Shown here: piece by piece, positions 53,901 to 64,000 of the stretch
How the letters are laid out: every line of letters starts with the position of its first letter
How positions within the stretch are numbered: position 1 is the first letter of the stretch
Assembly: GCA_947561715.1 (NCBI GenBank)
Contig: OX387201.1
Span: 2,560,001 to 2,624,000 of the forward strand
Length of the DNA stretch: 64,000 bases
Origin: Ascidia mentula
Taxonomy: Eukaryota; Chordata; Ascidiacea; Phlebobranchia; Ascidiidae
Direction: 5' to 3'
Notes under the pieces: generated by a model
The model's input: the letters and a program-made list of their open reading frames with translations, nothing else
Told to the model about the DNA's origin: nothing
The model's database searches: none
Program-made: the position numbers and the translations under genes

Positions 53901-56221
53901 ATTATATAATAAAAAATATAAACAGGCAATCAAATTTATTTTTGTAGGAAGAGTATCGAAAGAGGGGATTTCAGGAGGTGGTTTCCCCAAATATTTATAA
54001 CTCCAAATTGTGGATGACTTCGGGTCACTGGCAGCACTACTCGGAAAACATGTTTTCATTTGAGTCTGAAAAAGAAACCTTTGCACTCAAACCAATGAAC
54101 TGCCCTGGGCACTGGTAATGACTAAATGTACAAAAGCACAAATGTTTTTCTGTTTTTAAATCACTCTGTGGCTGCAACAGGATGTTTTTTCTGCTTTTTA
54201 AATTTGACCCTCTTAGGTTTCTGAAATCTAAAAATTTAATAGAAAGTTCATTTGCTGGTAATTACATCGTGCACTGGAAATAATTAGTTCTGTTTAACTT
54301 GTTTTTTATTGGTAAGATTTACCTTTGTCTCAAGTTTGAATAAGAATCGGTTATGTTTACAGTCTGATGTTCTCGCACAAATCGCGTTCCTGGCGGGAAC
54401 TGCCCCTGAGGTACGCAGATTTTGGAGTTCTTCACCGCAACGAGTTGTCTGGTGCCTTAACTGGCCTCACTAGGGTGCGGAGATTCCAGCAAGACGACGC
54501 TCATGTTTTTGCTAGGCCAGAACAAATTAAACAGGTGTGTGATTGATCATCTTAGTGTGCTGGATCAAAGCACTGCAGCTATAACAAGAAGTTAAAATGG
54601 TAAAAACTTTCCAGTTAGTCATGGTTAAACAATGCAAAATTGTATAAACTGTTATTTTGTGGCGTAGGAAATGGAGGGAGCCCTGGACTTTTTGAAGGCT
54701 GTATATGACACGTTCGGATTCACTTTTAAACTCTTCCTCTCCACTCGGCCGGAGAAATTCCTGGGAGATATTGAAATGTGGAATGATGCAGAAAAGGTAC
54801 GAAATCATGTGATCACATGACAAGTAGAAATCGTGACAGAAAAGAGTGGTTTTAAGCATCGGTTTGAATTTTGCACAGAAGATTAATTTACTTGCTGATT
54901 ATACTGTCTTTAGTAGTAATGTGTATCGTTACTATAATTAATATTATAAAAAAAATTCTTTGACAGCAACTGGAAGAATGCCTTGAAGCATTTGGTCAAC
55001 CGTGGAAGCTCAATCCTGGTGATGGGGCATTTTATGGACCAAAAATTGATATTCAGGTAAACAAAGATTTTTAGTTTTAGTGTGTCTGTGTCAGAACTAT
55101 AAAACAAAGCAATGTTTTTTAAAATGATTTGGTGATAAAGCACCCCGTTTTAAACAGCATAAAATGTATGAAAATCATTACCAAGGAAATGTATTTGCTC
55201 AGATCATGGATGCCTTGCGTCGTCCTCATCAGTGTGCAACAATCCAACTCGATTTTCAACTCCCCATCCGTTTTAACCTCAATTACGTTACGTAGGTTTA
55301 CATTGTTCTTACTTGTTAGTATTACTGTACATGTGTATGGTTGCGCATAGCTGGAACAACATGATATTACAAATCAAAAAAAAATGTGTTAATGGACAAT
55401 ATATACAAGAGTAAAATTGCATTGGCATCTATAAAACCTAACAATAAATCCAAATTATGTCCCTACCATATGTTTAGTAATTATATGTTTACTGTAAACC
55501 CCCATCTGTATTTGGCTTATGCAACTGTTTTCATTAATAATATTTTCTATTTCAAGTGGAGAAAATGATGAAAAGAAACGACCAGTGATTATACACAGAG
55601 CAATTTTAGGTTCTGTGGAAAGAATGATTGCCATTCTTACTGAAAACTTTGCTGGCAAATGGCCGTTGTGGCTCTCACCGAGACAGGTATGTTTAACATT
55701 GGGATTGCAAGCAATTGGAGTTGGTTTCCATGTTAATGATTTTACAATTTTATTTGAATGATATATCATCAAATTTTGTTAGAAAACTATTTTACATTCT
55801 GTTTTTTAGGTAATGGTGTTGTCCGTGTCCGTGAAATTTGATGACTATGCAGAGTCTGTACGGTCCAAACTTCATCTAGCTGGTTTTGAGGTTGACCATC
55901 GATGGGACCACGGCCTCACATTAAACAAAAAAATCAGGAACTCACAGTTGGAACAATACAACTTTATTCTTGTGGTAGGGGAAAAAGAGCAGGCAAACGG
56001 TACAGTCAACATTCGCACCAGAGACAACAAGGTACAAATTTATCATCATTAAACTTTATGCTTTGTGCCAAAACCCCCTAAAATTGTTATTTCAGGTCCA
56101 TGGAGAGTTTAAATTAGATGCTGTTATCGCTCGTTTGACTGAGCTGGTTAAAACGAGACACAAGCATGCTGAAGACCAGTTTGGCGAGGGAATGGAAAGT
56201 CATGAAAGCGTTGCAGCATAA
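47955..56221 (+). CDS. TARS1: Threonyl-tRNA synthetase, cytosolic, with N-terminal GST-C-like extension
   Basis: Eighteen exons in phase, 816 residues: 47955-48188, 48496-48601, 48836-48955, 49063-49171, 52167-52287, 52564-52688, 52838-52973, 53169-53297, 53433-53540, 53700-53837, 53948-54114, 54363-54534, 54668-54796, 54967-55056, 55203-55291, 55557-55686, 55810-56031, 56096-56221. From about residue 90 (MADKEKEN) it follows the family: TGS domain, editing domain with [13 protein letters not shown] and the [20 protein letters not shown] zinc/editing block, class II core (motif 1 region, motif 2 [23 protein letters not shown], motif 3 [10 protein letters not shown]), anticodon-binding domain. 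Residues 1-78 add a GST-C-like helical module ([20 protein letters not shown]...[11 protein letters not shown]) like those of eEF1B and CysRS. It ligates threonine to tRNA-Thr. Intron 4 (about 3 kb) hosts a nested opposite-strand gene; intron 7 uses a GC donor. Confidence 0.95.
49279..51802 (-). CDS. Unrecognised single-pass membrane protein, nested in TARS1 intron 4
   Basis: Eight exons in continuous phase, 551 residues: 51751-51802, 51453-51573, 51285-51321, 51154-51220, 50894-51004, 50634-50740, 50495-50558, 49279-50375. The short N-terminus (about 17 residues) is followed by one hydrophobic helix ([16 protein letters not shown]), a strongly basic stretch ([13 protein letters not shown]) and a long Pro/Thr- then Glu/Asp-rich tail. 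That fits a membrane protein with its N-terminus outside and a long cytoplasmic tail. A PPPY motif (LPPPYEQH), a WW-domain binding type, lies in exon 5. The last exon is low-complexity and acidic, with a lysine-rich patch near the end ([11 protein letters not shown]). I do not recognise a family. All splice sites are GT-AG and phases agree, so the model is coherent although unsupported by homology. The gene lies wholly within TARS1 intron 4. Confidence 0.72.
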
Positions 56222-56373
56222 TACTGCTTTCCTAATTTACTTAACCTGGTGAAGGTCATTGTACATTGTCATAAGGTCGTTAACAAGACACACTACCTAT
56301 TGGTTTTAGAATGGAGTAGATAGTAGACAAATGCTATTGGAAATCTATCGTATTCGTGCAGTATCCCATGGAA

Positions 56374-56379
56374 AATAAA
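56374..56379 (+). terminator. Candidate poly(A) signal for TARS1
   Basis: AATAAA about 150 bp after the TARS1 stop codon. Confidence 0.5.
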
Positions 56380-56436
56380 CATAATTCAGTGCTGTTTCAA
56401 AAAAACAATATAATTCCATGCAACAGTAAAATCAAT

Positions 56437-57691
56437 TTATGTTGGAAATTGTTTGTTATTTTGTAGTTTTCCTGCAGTGGTTAGTGTGTTATCAGGAAGA
56501 AGTCTTAGGCGCTGACTGCTTTTGCTTGGCTTCGGCCATTGGTCAGGAAGCTGTCTAGGCAAGGCTGCATGAGCAAACTTTTCAAAAATGGGTCTTGGTT
56601 TATTCAAACTACAGCTGCTCCACCTTGACAAAAACAAGTTTTTAAACCAGTTTTACAGGAAAACAACGCCATGCTAATGCATCCAGACATGCAACAACAA
56701 ACTTACTTTTTCTGTTCTATGAGGTAGGCAAATCTATCTTCAAATTTTACATGGGGTTTCATGTTGATTCGAAATCTTTGACTTTTATATTCATAATTAT
56801 CTTTTTCACTCTTGGCTATTAACCTTCCACCTTTTGTTTTCTGTCTGAAGGTATTTTCCAGAAATCTACAACATTACAGGTTTTAAATAAGAAAACCTAC
56901 TTTGCGACAAAGAAATTTTGTCATGTTTAAAAGAAAACGCTTCGGTAAAAACTTATGCCATCATCAGTTTGGTGTAGCTCCATCATTATAAGGTGCTGAC
57001 CTGACCGACATCACGTTTTCTTTTAAACATGACAATGTTAATAACAATATGGGCCAGTCTCTTTATACTCAGAATTATGAAAGAAATTTTGTTTTGCATA
57101 ACACATAACATTCCTGTGATTTTAAATTCTGAGGGGGAAGACATGCTTTAAATTCAACACAATATCCTGGCACAAGCATAACATAATCTCCAAAGTCATA
57201 GTTAGAACTTTTGTTATTTGGGAGAAGCATACTACACCAACTCACTGGACCCAGGAAAAAAGATTACTTAACAAAAAAACTGCAAAAAGACAAGAAAGGT
57301 TTTGTACGTGTTACCCACAAGACGTTGTCGCTGGAAAAAACTATGTAAAGAATAATTTAAAAATTATACTGCGTCAAAGCAATGCCTATTGTTGGCTACG
57401 TATTGCACAAACATACGTTTCCTTTCCCTTCTTGAGATAGGGTCTCGTCAGCCACATTTCGTTGTAACATTCCATCATGAGACTTTTTACAAATCGTTTT
57501 CTTTCTTGGCCGCTGATTTTGTAAGGTGCTCGATTTTTGCCTGTGTTCAGTTTTCCTGGGATTCGCCAATAACGGCATAAATCTAATGTTAATCTCATTT
57601 TTTTGCTGAGTTCATTCGCAACTCTTTGCCGCTTGCCCAAGTTTGTCAACAACAAACACAAACAGATCTCTGAGAAAAACTTCGTTTGCAT
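56437..57691 (-). CDS. Unrecognised small basic protein
   Basis: Three exons in phase (57417-57691, 56707-56865, 56437-56623) give 206 residues from the first ATG. A shorter start at 57598 (MRLTLDLCRYWRIPGK) is possible and would fit if the upstream part is 5' UTR. The protein is rich in Lys and Arg with scattered aromatic residues (YNEMWLTRPYLKKGKE, EYKSQRFRINMKPHVKFEDRF, DQWPKPSKSSQRLRLLPDN). It has no signal peptide that I trust and no membrane helix. Small, basic, low-complexity proteins of this look are frequent among sperm axoneme and microtubule-inner proteins, but I cannot assign a family. The gene is convergent with TARS1. Intron 1 contains a hairpin repeat element. Confidence 0.62.
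56918..57035. repeat. Hairpin element with 22-bp perfect terminal inverted repeats
   Basis: Arms 56918-56939 and 57014-57035 are perfect reverse complements (22 bp; inner 20 are GTCATGTTTAAAAGAAAACG). Interior is about 74 bp. On the minus strand the interior has CTGATGATGG and, further on, ACCGAAGCG, with ATGTCGG upstream, the same order of words as in the 37.5-kb element. It lies in intron 1 of the small minus-strand gene. No clear target duplication. Confidence 0.75.
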
Positions 57692-58324
57692 GCGTCGCTA
57701 TAGAAATCAAAATTTCACCGACGCAAGATTAATATCTTAATGAAAAAGTACAATAAACTGCAGATATTCAAGCATGTTTAACTTTCTTCTGATGCAAATT
57801 TTTTTCTGTTATTTTGTTGTTTACATGTACATTCCAAGCACTTATGAGGCAACAAGCATTATAAGTATTTTTTTCGCCAATTATTTGTAGCCACAAGAAT
57901 TGCAGCAAAAATACTAAACTCCAAAATGACTTTTTGTTTCACCAACCCAATGTTGGTAACTGCTTCTTAATGATTCCTTCCTTGTTAAGTTGCATTTTGA
58001 GCGACGGGTCAATACTTGCCTTATTTTTTCTGTGCAGGCCCGCCGCCCTTAAACCATCAAGTTTGCTGCAGGCTAATTTACATTCAAAGCGTTGGAATAG
58101 GCGAATCGTTTTTGATAAAGATCGAGACCACTTGAGTTTAGAAAGCAAACTTTTAGCTTAAGATCGCGAAATCTTATTGCTGGTTTTGTGCATACGTTAT
58201 GGACTAAAAACAGACGCATGTTTTGAATGTTTATTGCAACCCACGAATAATCCAGTCAAGTTTGATATTTTAAAGGCTGTGACATTTTTGTAGGCATCAA
58301 TTTGTGCTTGCGGTAAAGGTAACA
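57692..58324. other. Divergent intergenic region, small gene / ZP gene
   Basis: About 630 bp between start codons on opposite strands. AT-rich, with no supported gene or RNA. It presumably contains both promoters. Confidence 0.45.
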
Positions 58325-61300
58325 ATGCAACGAAGAAATCTAGCGATTGAATTGTTCTACATCCTTTTGGTGGTGATCTTTAGAACAGGTACCAATATCA
58401 CCGTGCATATAAGTTGTAAAAAACTATCGTTTCATTCTTCGATTTCTGTTGCATTTAAGGGGCGGCAATTGCATCACCCGCGATTGTACGGCGTTTATCA
58501 GGTTTCACCAAGATTAAATCTGTGTAACACCACTTGTAACTTAAAACCCATTGGGGTAACTATAATAATTTGTTCGTTGGAATCGTGTTGTGTAGTTTAG
58601 ACAATATTAAACCAAAACCAACTTGCCTTGGAAATAGTTTTCAACATGCAGATTTAGCATATATTCAGATTGGTTTGGTTTTGCAAGAGCCTTTATAAAG
58701 TTATTTCCAATTTTTTCCATTGGCAGCCTTGTCGCGGGATTGTTCGATGGTTTACCCGTACGAAGGGGACGCAGCTGTTTTCAACATAGCCCGTGATTGT
58801 GATTTGTACTCAGCATCTTACATAGCCCCTTCGGGAAGTGAAGTGTCCATTTTTCCTAGACATGGAACAATTGGCAACAACAGATGCACGGTAAACGGGA
58901 CAAATGCAAACATGTTTAAGCAGTGTTTCTAATATATATGTTTGTTTTAATATTCGACTAAATTTACATATTTGCGGGTTGCAAAGGTGATTTATTACAA
59001 CAAAATTTTTGGCATTCATGTTTTTCTTGCAATTCAACAATAATTGTATTTTAATCTTTTTCACCTGCGAACCGATTTGAAAGACTGTCCAATTTCGATG
59101 GCCGGCCTGAAGCGATAACGCATCTTTAAAGGGCACTTCAAGGTTTCAAATGATACAAAACGACAAATACAGGCGTCTGCTTGGTACTGGTTGTACCGAC
59201 CTTTCGCTTCGATCAACCATAAAGCAGCTTTGTGGTAAAATTGTTTCACGGGCTTCTCGAGTCTGTACAGCAACACTTGTAATGCGATTGAGGGAACCAC
59301 TCATGACTTGAATACTTGCAGGTATATCAAGGCCTTAATGCCACCGGTATATTGCTCGGAATTTACACCGAATTCGGTTACAACGAAGGAATGATGAAAA
59401 CAAGTGGAAGCAATGAGATTTTTATGAACTGCGACCTGATCAACGCTAACGAAAATATGGTTTTCCTTGTGCAACCGTGTAAGCTGTTTTCATCATGATT
59501 TCTGCAGTTTCATGCAAGAAAAGGATTTTCGAAAATTTGTGACTAAGACTGACGATATATCTCCACCAGTTATCACAGCAATTTATATTTGGTGCAGGGA
59601 TAGTTCCTTCACTTTATGTTTCTAACACTATAGTGTAGTTATATGTTTGTTTTCAGCTTGTATTTAAAGCAAACATTCAACCAACACTTTATCTACGTCG
59701 ATGCGCCGCCTCGTTTATTGCACCTACAAACAAGATTGTAATAAGATAGAATGTCATGATACGCGCTTGTTGTATGTAATTCTACCTCTCGTTGATATCC
59801 TGTTGGGCCACATTTTTGTGTCGTTTATCACCTCAAGAAGGGATAACGCGTATTAGGCGTCGGAAAGCTTATATATATCCCTTTATTAGTTAACGACCTA
59901 TGCTAAACGGTACCGGACAATGGAACTTACCACATCACTACTGTATGTTATATTACAAGTTCAGTTACGTTGCGAATGCAGACACGAAATAACCCATATA
60001 TATCCACATTCCAAACTAACCAAAGTTTTACGTCTTATGTAGACGTCGCGGACTGCAAGGACTCAACCCTTGGGTCGGACAAACTACCGGCTCGGTTTGT
60101 AATTCCTGCCGATAATAACGGTTTATACTTGAGCAATTTGGCTTGTCAGATGGTCGTCCGTAGCAACCGTACCTGCACATTCACTGTGACACTGGGTCCC
60201 GAAGCCGACATAAGTGAAACCGATGGATTGTTTGTACGTCTGCACAAAACGTTTGTATTATGCGACAACGTGAACAATGTTGGCCTATACTTAAAGATAG
60301 TGAAAATTTTTAATAGCATTCGCATTATTGCCCACAATGTTTTCTGTACCGTTCACACTGCTTTTTTGTTAGGGCAATAAAGCTTTTTGTAGAACAATAA
60401 CATTACTTTTCACTATATACGAATATTTAGTGGATGTTGGCGTTTCCCGCCTTAGCCACACATAAATTATGATCCAATCAAAGTACAATAACAACGAATT
60501 TTTTGTCCCGCTTTTAAAATCAACCTGTGTTTTGCGACATATACAGGTGTCATCGGACGACCCCTTTAAACTTCCTGTTCGTTTTGTGTCGGACGGATCG
60601 ACGATTGTTGGAGCAAAATCCGTTTCTTACACAGGAAAATTTATCAAAGTTGATTTCGCCACGGGCGGCGGAGACCAGAGAGCCGCTCCGGATATTGTTG
60701 TTTCTGCAGGTCTGGATAACCACACTCCGTAACAAAAAGTGCACCGCAACCTTGTGTCACTGACGTCACACTTATTAACTTCAAAATTTAGTTTCACACT
60801 TAATTTCAATTTGTAAGAGTTCTGGCGTCATATTATAAGACGAAGTTATATAAATGCGTTTTTTTAGGCCTTAATACTGTTTAAAATGTTAAAAGGAAAC
60901 GTGCTTTTTTGTTTACGCCGCTCTTGGCATTGTCTCGCGGCACTTCAGTGTGTGTTGGCACACCGGTTGCGGAGCACTACTAAAACGAAGCGTTACCGCT
61001 GTTAACACTGAGAAGGGAGGTATGAATCACAAAATCTTTACGTATGCTTATCAGCGTATGGTGTTTATTTTCAATGTGACATATACAATGCAACTCTGTA
61101 TATTAGCGATTTCTCGATAAAGAAATTACTTCATTATTTCAGTGTGCCAGGATCCTCGAGCAGCCGTGGCTTGCGGTGATAAGATTGTGATAAAGTAAGA
61201 AAAAAAAATGATTCTTCTGTTCATCGTGCCGTACTTTGGGTTGTTTGCGCGCAACATATGCGCCATAATTACACGTGACTATACTTGTTGGCTTAACACA

Positions 61301-63990
61301 CACATTATTCGGTAAATCTTATTTCATTACACACTATTGAATTTTCGTTATGCACATTATTGTATTTTAGTACAAGCCGTGCCTTTCTTGCTCAATAACT
61401 GCTAAAAGTTGCGTTAAGTTGTGCCGCGGAATTTTGAAAGTCTGTAAGTGTGACGTCACTGCAGAAAGGTTTCTAAGCATACACTGCGCTACGCTGTCAA
61501 AAGGTTACGGGATAAACAAGTGACAAATGGCACCTTTGAGCATTATTTTAGCCCTGCATGATTTAACGGTCACATATTTCCCCATTTTCCTTCTCAGTGT
61601 CACTGATTTGGGGTTGGTACACGCGGGAAGAGGTGACACGCTGTACATTTCCAACTCCGCCACCTACGACATTTCAAATATCTCTGATAACTGCAAAGCT
61701 GTGGTCGGGGAGTTCGCTCTGTTTCAATTTGACATTTCTGAGTGCCAGTCTGGAAGCAGAGTAAGCTTTTTTCTTGTTTTCTTCCCTATTTTAGTCAGTT
61801 GTAATTGTCAAAATTTTAAACGTAAATAAGGCTCTAACAAAGTAAAAAAAAGATTAACAAAACGTTGAAAAAAAGTTTCTGAACTGTATTTAAACTAACA
61901 ACTTAAAGGTCACTTGACTTGATTTTTAAGAGTGCGTTGAACTTCACTTTTAAGAGTGTCTTCATACAACGAAACCGAAAATGTGCATGCCTTTAATTTT
62001 GAAGGAGACAGAACACATGCTTATTTACACCTTCACCGTCCACAACACCAAATCAGGATACGGAAATTTTCCGATTTTCCGTCAAGCAACCTCGTATCAC
62101 TTCCAGTTCACGTGCAGCTACCCCAGCTCCAAGATATTAAAGAGCAAACCACAGAGGCTCATTCCTGTTATCAGGTTATAATGTTTTACGTTGAAATGCC
62201 GTGCATTGGTTTAAATTTATCATCAGACTTACTCTTAGGGTAGTGATCATAAACTGGTGCACAGTTATTGTTCACAATTTAAACAGAACACATTAAAGGT
62301 TAATGTCAAAGCAAACAATGCTGTAGCATTGTAATTATGCAGACGTTTCAAACACAATAATGTTCAGTATTAGTTACGCTTGTCGGCAATTTATGACTTT
62401 TGGCATTGACCTTTAAAGTAATTTGCTCCAACATTTTGCACCTGATCAAAATACAATCGACTAAATCATTGATAAACAATTGTTTTCTCAGCTCCGAGCT
62501 TCTTGCTCCTGAAATTGAAATGGGAGAATTGTCCATCGTGTTTAACCTTTACGCCACTCAGACCATGGGTCAACCTCTGCCTTACGATACAGCCATTCTC
62601 GTCCCAAGTTACATATACGGAAAAGTTGAACTTTCTGGATTGCGTTTAAGCGAACAAAGATTTATATTGGAGGTTTGTTGCTTTAATGTTCGTGATACCG
62701 TTTCTTAAACAACACGTTTGCTGGAACACTGTTGCACGCGGATCAAGTTTTGCGAAAACTCTGTATAACGGTGTATTAGTATTTTTCAGTAAATGTAGGC
62801 TTATCTGCAGACTAATCACTGATCATTATCAATAGATGGAAGATTGCTGGATTACGCCAAGTGGAAACCCCAACACAAAACCCCGCTACAATATTATAGA
62901 AAACGGGTATTGTTGATCAAACTCGTTTTTCTGGACACTTGTAGATAAAGGCTTTGTATAATGCGGAGTAATCCCTAGAAAAACATCCTTTAATCCATAT
63001 CGAAAAAATATTCAAAAAAATAACCTGTCATAGTAAATAAGAAAACATTCCTTTGACATTTTCTTGAAAATTATGCTTGTGCTATAGCATATATATATAT
63101 CTTATATCTGCTAAACACCACCTTTTTTGAAGGTATGGTGGCTATGATTTCTTCACTTAGCAACTGACCACGTTTTTTTTATGTTACATCAGTTGTAAAG
63201 TTATCAACGTATACGATCCTCCGCAAGCGATCATGGTCTCCCGCAACCATGAGGCAAGGTTTGGATCTTTTCAATTCCAGTCGTTTGTGTGGACGAACGT
63301 CAGTGACAACAAACAAGCTTTGTACGCTCATTGCCATGTGAAAATATGCGACAACAAGATCAGACAGTGCATACGACCGGTAAACAAATAGATTTTATTA
63401 ATGAACTGGAAGGTATATACACATATTGAAACGTTTACAAGTTGTACACGCAATATACGGAGCCAGTTGTATGTAATCTGTGAACAGCAGACGAGCGGCC
63501 ACTGTTTCGACGTATTAGGTTTTATTAGTGCAGTTTGGTGAGACTTTGACAATCTTACCGGCCAAACGGATCATCTAAGTCACACCACAGTATTGCAAGC
63601 TTGTTATTGGCCTCGTATAGACAATTTTAGACCAGTAAATATTGGCCGAAAATATCAAGTGGGTTTTATTTAATAACTTTAAATTTAAACTAACGTCCGG
63701 TACTTTTTCCTTAACATTTTAACGTGTATTTGTAGAGTTGTTCCAACAACAACCGTAGGCGGCGTGATATTGAACGGGTGAGTATCGCAATTGACGAAAC
63801 TGTGCTGACAGCCGGACCACTAATTCCTTCCAAGACATGGAACAAAAACTGCTCAAAGGTGAGTCCACCGCCTGACCTTTGTATTGCTAAGTCTTCTGTT
63901 TCAAATCTCCAGTTCCAACGTTTGAATGTGGGTCATTTTGCTTTGTTTTGTAAATCTATCATTATACCATTCCAGCATCGATGGTTGTGA
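58325..63990 (+). CDS. Secreted zona pellucida (ZP) domain protein
   Basis: Thirteen exons in phase, about 582 residues: 58325-58388, 58727-58890, 59322-59478, 60043-60233, 60547-60709, 61143-61194, 61598-61760, 61957-62174, 62492-62672, 62836-62906, 63193-63379, 63736-63858, 63976-63990. Exon 1 is a signal peptide (hydrophobic IELFYILLVVIF). Exons 2-5 make about 220 residues with conserved Cys pairs and beta-strand-like patterns, possibly two CUB-like modules, unproven. Exons 6-12 are a ZP domain: CGDKIVI, a TFTV.N segment, the ZP-C signature LEDCWITPS, FQFQSFVW, HCHVKICD, then a basic RRRRD cleavage-type site. ZP domains polymerise into extracellular filaments, as in egg coats. The final exon could be read as H-R-W-L-stop or as a short exon ending at a GTGAGT donor (63986), so the gene may continue past the window and the transmembrane tail may be off the edge. 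Confidence 0.8.
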
Positions 63991-64000
63991 GTGTTACTTG

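Noticed and set aside
59000..59300. Possible minus-strand gene within a ZP-gene intron
   Set aside because: The frames are short, lack recognisable motifs and have no consistent splice partners.

Overview
The window reads as nuclear DNA of an invertebrate chordate, most likely an ascidian tunicate of the Ciona type. This is inferred from the AT-rich base composition, densely packed genes on both strands, short GT-AG introns, many possible 3' splice sites close to start codons, and chordate-like orthologues (USP14, DCAF8, RPRD2, TMEM201, NTMT1). I cannot confirm the species. Gene models below were built by hand: I followed reading frame across splice sites, and every exon list given keeps phase from first to last exon.

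Layout. 1-12.6 kb (+): 3' part of a huge extracellular protein gene. A single exon of at least 8.5 kb holds 67 EGF units of exactly 123 bp, then come three fibronectin type III modules and about seven more EGF modules. 13.6-26.9 kb (+): a 32-exon EF-hand/WD40 ciliary gene of the WDR49/CFAP337 type. 27.2-30.7 kb (-): USP14, a proteasome-bound deubiquitinase. 31.5-33.7 kb (+): TMEM201/Samp1, an inner nuclear membrane protein, with no intron in its coding region. 34.0-35.0 kb (+): NTMT1, an N-terminal methyltransferase. 35.4-39.7 kb (-): DCAF8, a CUL4-DDB1 substrate receptor. 40.7-46.3 kb (+): RPRD2, a protein that binds the RNA polymerase II C-terminal domain. 48.0-56.2 kb (+): cytosolic threonyl-tRNA synthetase carrying an unusual N-terminal GST-C-like module. 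Its largest intron hosts a complete unrecognised 8-exon membrane-protein gene on the other strand. 56.4-57.7 kb (-): a small unrecognised basic protein. 58.3-64.0 kb (+): a secreted zona pellucida (ZP) domain protein.

Neighbours do not form one pathway. Most are housekeeping genes (proteasome, ubiquitin ligase, translation, transcription, nuclear envelope) between two extracellular-matrix or egg-coat-like genes. Two pairs are divergent (USP14/TMEM201 and DCAF8/RPRD2) and three are convergent (CFAP337/USP14, NTMT1/DCAF8, TARS1/small gene).

Introns carry several short inverted-repeat elements. These include two copies of one hAT-like MITE family, another element with perfect 8-bp target duplications, and small hairpin elements, some faintly like hammerhead ribozymes. 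The points most worth a second look are the perfectly regular 67-unit EGF array, the GST-C/threonyl-tRNA synthetase fusion and the nested gene.
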